DNA of 26,797 nucleotides, from assembly GCA_937915485.1 (NCBI GenBank), contig CALGII010000164.1, positions 1 through 26,797 of the forward strand, in the 5' to 3' direction. The position numbers were made by a program, and so were the translations under genes. Below, one piece after another: positions 23,110 to 26,797 of the stretch. The notes under the pieces were generated by a model. That model was not told the origin of the DNA and did no database searches. It saw only the letters and a program-made list of their open reading frames with translations. Every line of letters begins with the position of its first letter. The first letter of the stretch is position 1. This DNA is from an uncultured Ignavibacteriota bacterium. GTDB lineage: Bacteria > Bacteroidota > Ignavibacteria > Tepidaquicellales > Tepidaquicellaceae.

Positions 23110-25197
23110 ATGAAAAAGTTCATAATAATTCTCACATTAAGTTTCAATTCTCTATTTTTTATCAATATTTGCTTAAGCCAGTGGACGCATACATCTCTGC
23201 CGAACTGCAATCAAATAAATTGTTTGGTCGCAACGGAAACAAATATGTTTGCTGGATCATTAGGGGGAGTATATTTGACCACGAATAACGGCGGTTTTTG
23301 GGTCCCTGTCAACAACGGCTTAACGGCACAGTACACATATTCACTTGCCATTTCAGGAACAAGCCTGTTCGCAGGTTCCTCCAGCTACGGTGTGTTCCGA
23401 AGCACAAACAACGGAACTGATTGGACATTCTCGGGATTACCGGGTTTAGGTATAGAGACGCTCACAACATTAGGTACGAATATATTTGCTGGCGCATGGA
23501 ACGGTGTCTACCTGTCAACAAATAACGGAACAAACTGGACAACTGTGAACAACGGATTGCCGTCATATCCCTACATAAAGTCTTTCGCTGTCTCAGGAAC
23601 AAATTTATTCGCAGGAACTGCAGGTAACGGAGTATTGTTGACAACAAATAACGGGACAAACTGGACCGCGGTTAATAACGGATTTCCGACATACAAAATA
23701 GTTTCTGCCCTTGCGATTAAGGGCGCATACTTATTTGCAGGCCTTACAAATTCTAATGGCGGCGGCGTCTATATGTCAACAAATAACGGAACAAACTGGA
23801 TTTCCGTCAGCAACGGATTTCCGAATAATAGTTCCATATCGGCGCTCGCTGTTTCAGGCGAAAATATTTTTGCGACGACGGGCAGCAATGCAGGCATATA
23901 TTTATCTACTAATAACGGGAGCAACTGGTATCCTATCAATAACGGATTAATAAACAACTATAATACTTGCTTGCTCGTATCCGGCACAAATATTTTCCTG
24001 GGAAACTACTTTTATGGTGTTTATTTAACCACAAATAACGGTTCAAACTGGACACGGGTGAGCAATGGTTTATTCAACGGCGATGCGCTTTCATTTACGT
24101 CTTCGGGAACAAAAATTTTAACGGGTACAGCCGGAGGCGGGATATTTTTATCTACAAATAACGGCACGAACTGGACACCTTCCGGAGATGGCCTGACAGA
24201 TTATTTTATATATTCACTTGCAACATCCGGCAACAATATTTTCGCGGGCAGCGGAAATGGCGCTTTTAAGTCAACAAACGGTTCTGTTAGCTGGACAGCA
24301 TCGGGATTAACAAACAAAAAGGTTAATGCATTTGCACTTTCAGGAATGAACCTCTTTGCTGGAACGGACAGCAGCGGAGTATTTTTATCAACTAATGACG
24401 GGATTAACTGGAATCCTGTCAATGAGGGATTGACTAATTTAATAGTGCGGGCATTAGCGATAAACGGAACAACTCTTTTTGCCGGAACAGCCGGGGGCGG
24501 AGTATTTATTTCATCAAATAATGGCAATAATTGGTCGGTTGTAAACAACGGGCTTCCAGGAGCCGCAAGTATAAGGTCGTTATTAATCACCGGATCAGGC
24601 ATTTTCGCAGGGACTACAATGAACGGAGTGTATTTATCTACGAATAACGGCAGCAGCTGGACAACTGTAAATTACGGGTTAATGTACCATGATATATTAT
24701 CGCTTGTCGGTTCCGGCACGAATATATTTGCAGGAACGACGGGGGGCGGAGTATACATGACAACAAATAACGGTGCGAGTTGGACTGTAAAAAACTGGGG
24801 ATTTGACCCTCTACCGTCTGTTACGTCACTAATGATATTCAACAATTATATATTTGCAACAAACGGCCAATACATTTCGCGCCGCTTGTACAGCGATATT
24901 CTGGGAGTTGACCGCATCTGGGAAGTAACCCCGTCTTCATTTTCGTTATCCCAAAACTATCCCAATCCATTTAACCCGGTAACAAGAATAGAGTTTAATG
25001 TTGCAGTTACAAGCAGTGTAAAGATCTCGATTTATAATATAACCGGGCGCGAAGTTCAGGTTCTTGTAAACGAAAAACTGAAACCCGGAACGTATGAGAC
25101 AACATTCGACGGCTCCGCGCTGCCAACAGGTGTCTACCTATACAAACTTTCGGCAAACGGATTTTCGGAAACGAAGAAAATGATGCTTGTAAAATAA
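23110..25197 (+). CDS. Secreted 13-repeat propeller-like protein with T9SS tail
   Basis: The 695-residue exported protein has a signal peptide (1-23, 'FINICLSQ') and 13 repeats of about 42 residues spanning roughly 30-590. The repeat is 'SGTNIFAGT.GGGVYLSTNNGTNW..VNNGL', a form of BNR/YCF48-like blade. Each has the marker 'S/TTNNG..W', with unit 9 diverged ('KSTNGSVSW'). Thirteen units suggest two stacked propellers or one large solenoid. The repeats are Asn/Gly/Thr-rich. The last 85 residues are the T9SS domain ('LSQNYPNPFNPVTRIEF', 'GVYLYKLSANGFSETKKMMLVK'). No catalytic motif is visible. It is divergent from the GH81 glucanase, so a role in glucan binding is possible but unsupported by any recognised binding motif. 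Confidence 0.88.
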   Translation: MKKFIIILTLSFNSLFFINICLSQWTHTSLPNCNQINCLVATETNMFAGSLGGVYLTTNNGGFWVPVNNGLTAQYTYSLAISGTSLFAGSSSYGVFRSTNNGTDWTFSGLPGLGIETLTTLGTNIFAGAWNGVYLSTNNGTNWTTVNNGLPSYPYIKSFAVSGTNLFAGTAGNGVLLTTNNGTNWTAVNNGFPTYKIVSALAIKGAYLFAGLTNSNGGGVYMSTNNGTNWISVSNGFPNNSSISALAVSGENIFATTGSNAGIYLSTNNGSNWYPINNGLINNYNTCLLVSGTNIFLGNYFYGVYLTTNNGSNWTRVSNGLFNGDALSFTSSGTKILTGTAGGGIFLSTNNGTNWTPSGDGLTDYFIYSLATSGNNIFAGSGNGAFKSTNGSVSWTASGLTNKKVNAFALSGMNLFAGTDSSGVFLSTNDGINWNPVNEGLTNLIVRALAINGTTLFAGTAGGGVFISSNNGNNWSVVNNGLPGAASIRSLLITGSGIFAGTTMNGVYLSTNNGSSWTTVNYGLMYHDILSLVGSGTNIFAGTTGGGVYMTTNNGASWTVKNWGFDPLPSVTSLMIFNNYIFATNGQYISRRLYSDILGVDRIWEVTPSSFSLSQNYPNPFNPVTRIEFNVAVTSSVKISIYNITGREVQVLVNEKLKPGTYETTFDGSALPTGVYLYKLSANGFSETKKMMLVK
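23270..24790 (+). repeat. Thirteen tandem coding repeats in the propeller-like gene
   Basis: Near-identical DNA words recur about every 120-130 bases. The core is ACAAATAACGG followed by ACAAACTGGAC or close variants. Similarity at DNA level over the whole tract suggests recent duplication or gene conversion and a site where copy number could change. Confidence 0.85.
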
Positions 25198-25365
25198 ATA
25201 ATTTCAGCACTTCAGAGAGAGATTGTATGAGTACGGATTTCCGTATATGTTTTCATTTTTGAAATCTGAATAACCCACACGAAAAATCCAACATTTATAC
25301 ACAGTTTTAAATTAAAATATAAAATATAGTTGTTAATAGCAATTAATATACATAAAACAATTTTG

Positions 25366-26274
25366 TTATATATTCATTGCAATCACAAGCCCGAGCACAA
25401 TGGAAATTACCCAGAGAGTTATCCCGTAACCGATGCTTTTGAATCCAACTTTTCTTATGGTTTTTACGTTAATGGCATATCCAACCATGAAAAGAGCCGG
25501 TGACATCATCATTTTCCCAAGTTTCGAGACGTCTGAAAAGAAACCTGTCGGAATGAATGTTGTAATTAAAGAAGCAATAAGAAAAAGTACTATAAAATAA
25601 GGAAACTTAGATTTGCCTGTTGATTTATTCACAACCTTGTAAAAAATAGTCAGGGGAATTATCCAGAGAGTCCTTGTAAGTTTAAGTATAGTGGCAACTG
25701 CCAGAGAAGTTTCGTTAAGGGATGCCGCCCCTACTACGGAGCTTGTATCGTGAATGCTGAGGGCACACCAGATACCGTAAACTTCAGCAGACAGATTCAT
25801 CTCAAGCATTAAAAACGGAAAAACAAATAATGCAACTGCATTTAAAATAAAAACAACTCCCGTTGATATTGCAATTTCATCATCATTTGCATCGATTACG
25901 CCTGATACTGCCGCAATTGCACTACCACCGCATATGCATGTACCTACATTTATCAGTGAATAAAGCTTTTTATTCAGCCTGAATAAAATTCCAAGCAAAG
26001 TACCGACTAAAAGAAGTATAATTATTCCCGCTGCGGTCTGATAAATACCCTTTGAACCGACCGAAATCACTTGCTGGAAATTCAGACCGAAACCGAGAAG
26101 TATAATCGCAAATTCTAAAGTATATTTTCTGTATTTGCTTAACTCTGATGGATTATATAAGAACTTAGATACGCCCAATACTATCCCTCCAAGCAAAGCC
26201 CATACTGGTGAAATGAAAAGTGTTGCCGCAACCAGAATATAAAATATTGAGGGATTTTTAATTAATTTGTTCAT
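25366..26274 (-). CDS. YeiH/UPF0324 family putative sulfate-type exporter
   Basis: The integral inner-membrane protein has about 302 residues from ATG 26274 and nine to ten hydrophobic segments. Family markers are 'GTCICGGSAIAAVSGVI' and 'SIHDTSSVVGAA', with 'EFAIILLGFGLNF' near the N-terminus. Family members include YeiH of E. coli, predicted to move small anions such as sulfate out of the cell. The transport assignment rests on the family and has little direct proof. The start at ATG 26274 ('MNKLIKNPSIF') is chosen over the upstream TTG at 26322, which would add 16 residues with no clear benefit. No regulator of the LysR type, often found beside yeiH, is seen here. Confidence 0.88.
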   Translation of the reverse strand: MNKLIKNPSIFYILVAATLFISPVWALLGGIVLGVSKFLYNPSELSKYRKYTLEFAIILLGFGLNFQQVISVGSKGIYQTAAGIIILLLVGTLLGILFRLNKKLYSLINVGTCICGGSAIAAVSGVIDANDDEIAISTGVVFILNAVALFVFPFLMLEMNLSAEVYGIWCALSIHDTSSVVGAASLNETSLAVATILKLTRTLWIIPLTIFYKVVNKSTGKSKFPYFIVLFLIASLITTFIPTGFFSDVSKLGKMMMSPALFMVGYAINVKTIRKVGFKSIGYGITLWVISIVLGLVIAMNI

Positions 26275-26491
26275 CGCATTTAATAACGTAAGAGTGGCTA
26301 AAATAAAAGCCCTGAATTTCAAAAAAAATGCATATTTTTTTTCTTAAAAAGTAAATTTATTTAAAATATTTTCCTTTTGTGATAATAAAAGGGGAGGCTT
26401 TATTTTATTTTAGGACACGTCAAATTCGGTAATTTATTCGGAAATAAAAATTATGTAATTGAATCTGGACAAGTCGGGACTTTTCAGGCAT

Positions 26492-26740
26492 TCAAAATTC
26501 GTTTCTTTCTATTTTTGATATCAGATATTCTTTTTTCTTTATGGATTTTAATTTCTTTTCGTACATCATCGCTTCGCTTCGTGTATTAAAATCTTTTGAA
26601 AACAGTAATCTCCACGGTCCTTTTTTTGTTGTGAAGTTCTTGTTTGAATTGTGTCTGCTTATTCGGGCATTTAGGTTATTCGTCTGCCCTATGTAAAGCT
26701 TGCCGGTAGATTCAGATATTAAAATGTATGTCGAATACAT
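26492..26740 (-). CDS. Small GIY-YIG nuclease-domain protein
   Basis: The 82-residue protein is a stand-alone GIY-YIG domain. It shows 'TYILISESTGKLYIGQTNNLNARISRHN' with Tyr5, Tyr16-Ile-Gly18, catalytic Arg26, His30 and Glu56 in 'TRSEAMMYEKKLKS', then a lysine-rich tail. The family (UvrC N-terminal/YhbQ-like) cuts DNA at a single metal site. Start at ATG 26740 is chosen because the longer frame (to 26785) runs into the tRNA-Phe gene and yields the artefactual 'SPVRFRPCP'. It begins 15 bases from the 3' end of the tRNA and lies in the same direction, so it is probably co-transcribed with or reads through from it. Cellular role unknown. Confidence 0.85.
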   Translation of the reverse strand: MYSTYILISESTGKLYIGQTNNLNARISRHNSNKNFTTKKGPWRLLFSKDFNTRSEAMMYEKKLKSIKKKEYLISKIERNEF

Positions 26741-26755
26741 TTTGAAAATGAAAAG

Positions 26756-26797
26756 TGGACAGGGCCGGAATCGAACCGGCGACACACGGCTTTTCAG
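26756..26797 (-). tRNA. tRNA-Phe (GAA), 3' part only
   Basis: The minus strand shows the anticodon loop CTGAAAA (anticodon GAA), the 3' anticodon stem GCCGT, variable loop GTGTC, a T arm GCCGG-TTCGATT-CCGGC with perfect 5-bp stem, acceptor strand CCTGTCC and discriminator A at 26756. No CCA is encoded. The 5' half (D arm, acceptor) is outside the window. Confidence 0.92.

Noticed and set aside
26275..26322. TTG 26322 start for the YeiH-family exporter
   Set aside because: ATG 26274 begins just before the first expected membrane segment and is the more usual start codon; the extra 16 residues add nothing recognised.

Overview
The window looks like chromosome from an Ignavibacteria-like member of the Bacteroidota/Chlorobi group. 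The main evidence is six proteins that end in the same type IX secretion (T9SS) C-terminal sorting domain: a YPNPFNP motif, then a predicted beta-sandwich with 'GREV..LV', 'PG.Y', 'SGVY.Y(K/R)L' and a terminal lysine-rich tail. TATATTTG-type promoter boxes and an OmpA/thrombospondin-3 outer membrane protein agree with this. Assignment below class level cannot be made from the sequence alone.

Layout. (a) 1-1022: the 3' end of typA/bipA, then a small DUF559 nuclease gene surrounded by GC-rich palindromic repeats and, outside those, tandem degenerate heptamers. (b) 1020-5316 (minus): carA-carB, carbamoyl-phosphate synthase of the type that resembles the eukaryotic CAD/CPS enzymes, with an unusual junction that lacks a normal carB start codon. 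(c) 5369-10453: a secreted M28 aminopeptidase with a P-domain, a divergent TrmB-family regulator with a visible promoter and operator-like palindrome, and a secreted YCF48-repeat protein. (d) 10539-12858: a highly structured hairpin element, an S46 dipeptidyl-peptidase (DPP7-like) and a strong bidirectional terminator. (e) 12875-15482: an OmpA-family porin-like protein with seven TSP3 calcium-binding repeats and a divergent lipopolysaccharide-type family 2 glycosyltransferase. (f) 15717-25197: an M43 metalloprotease, a YCF48 protein, a GH81 endo-beta-1,3-glucanase and a 13-repeat propeller-like protein, all with T9SS tails. (g) 25366-26797: a YeiH-family exporter, a small GIY-YIG nuclease and the 3' half of tRNA-Phe.

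Taken together, most of the window encodes surface and secreted functions: three extracellular or periplasmic peptidases, one beta-1,3-glucanase, three repeat proteins and an outer membrane anchor. This suits a polymer-degrading heterotroph feeding on protein and laminarin- or curdlan-like glucan. No T9SS machinery gene is present, so the cargo must rely on genes elsewhere. The most unusual features are the nuclease gene embedded in palindromic repeats that appear to supply its ribosome binding site, the dispersed heptamer arrays, the carA/carB junction, and the structured element at 10539-10624.
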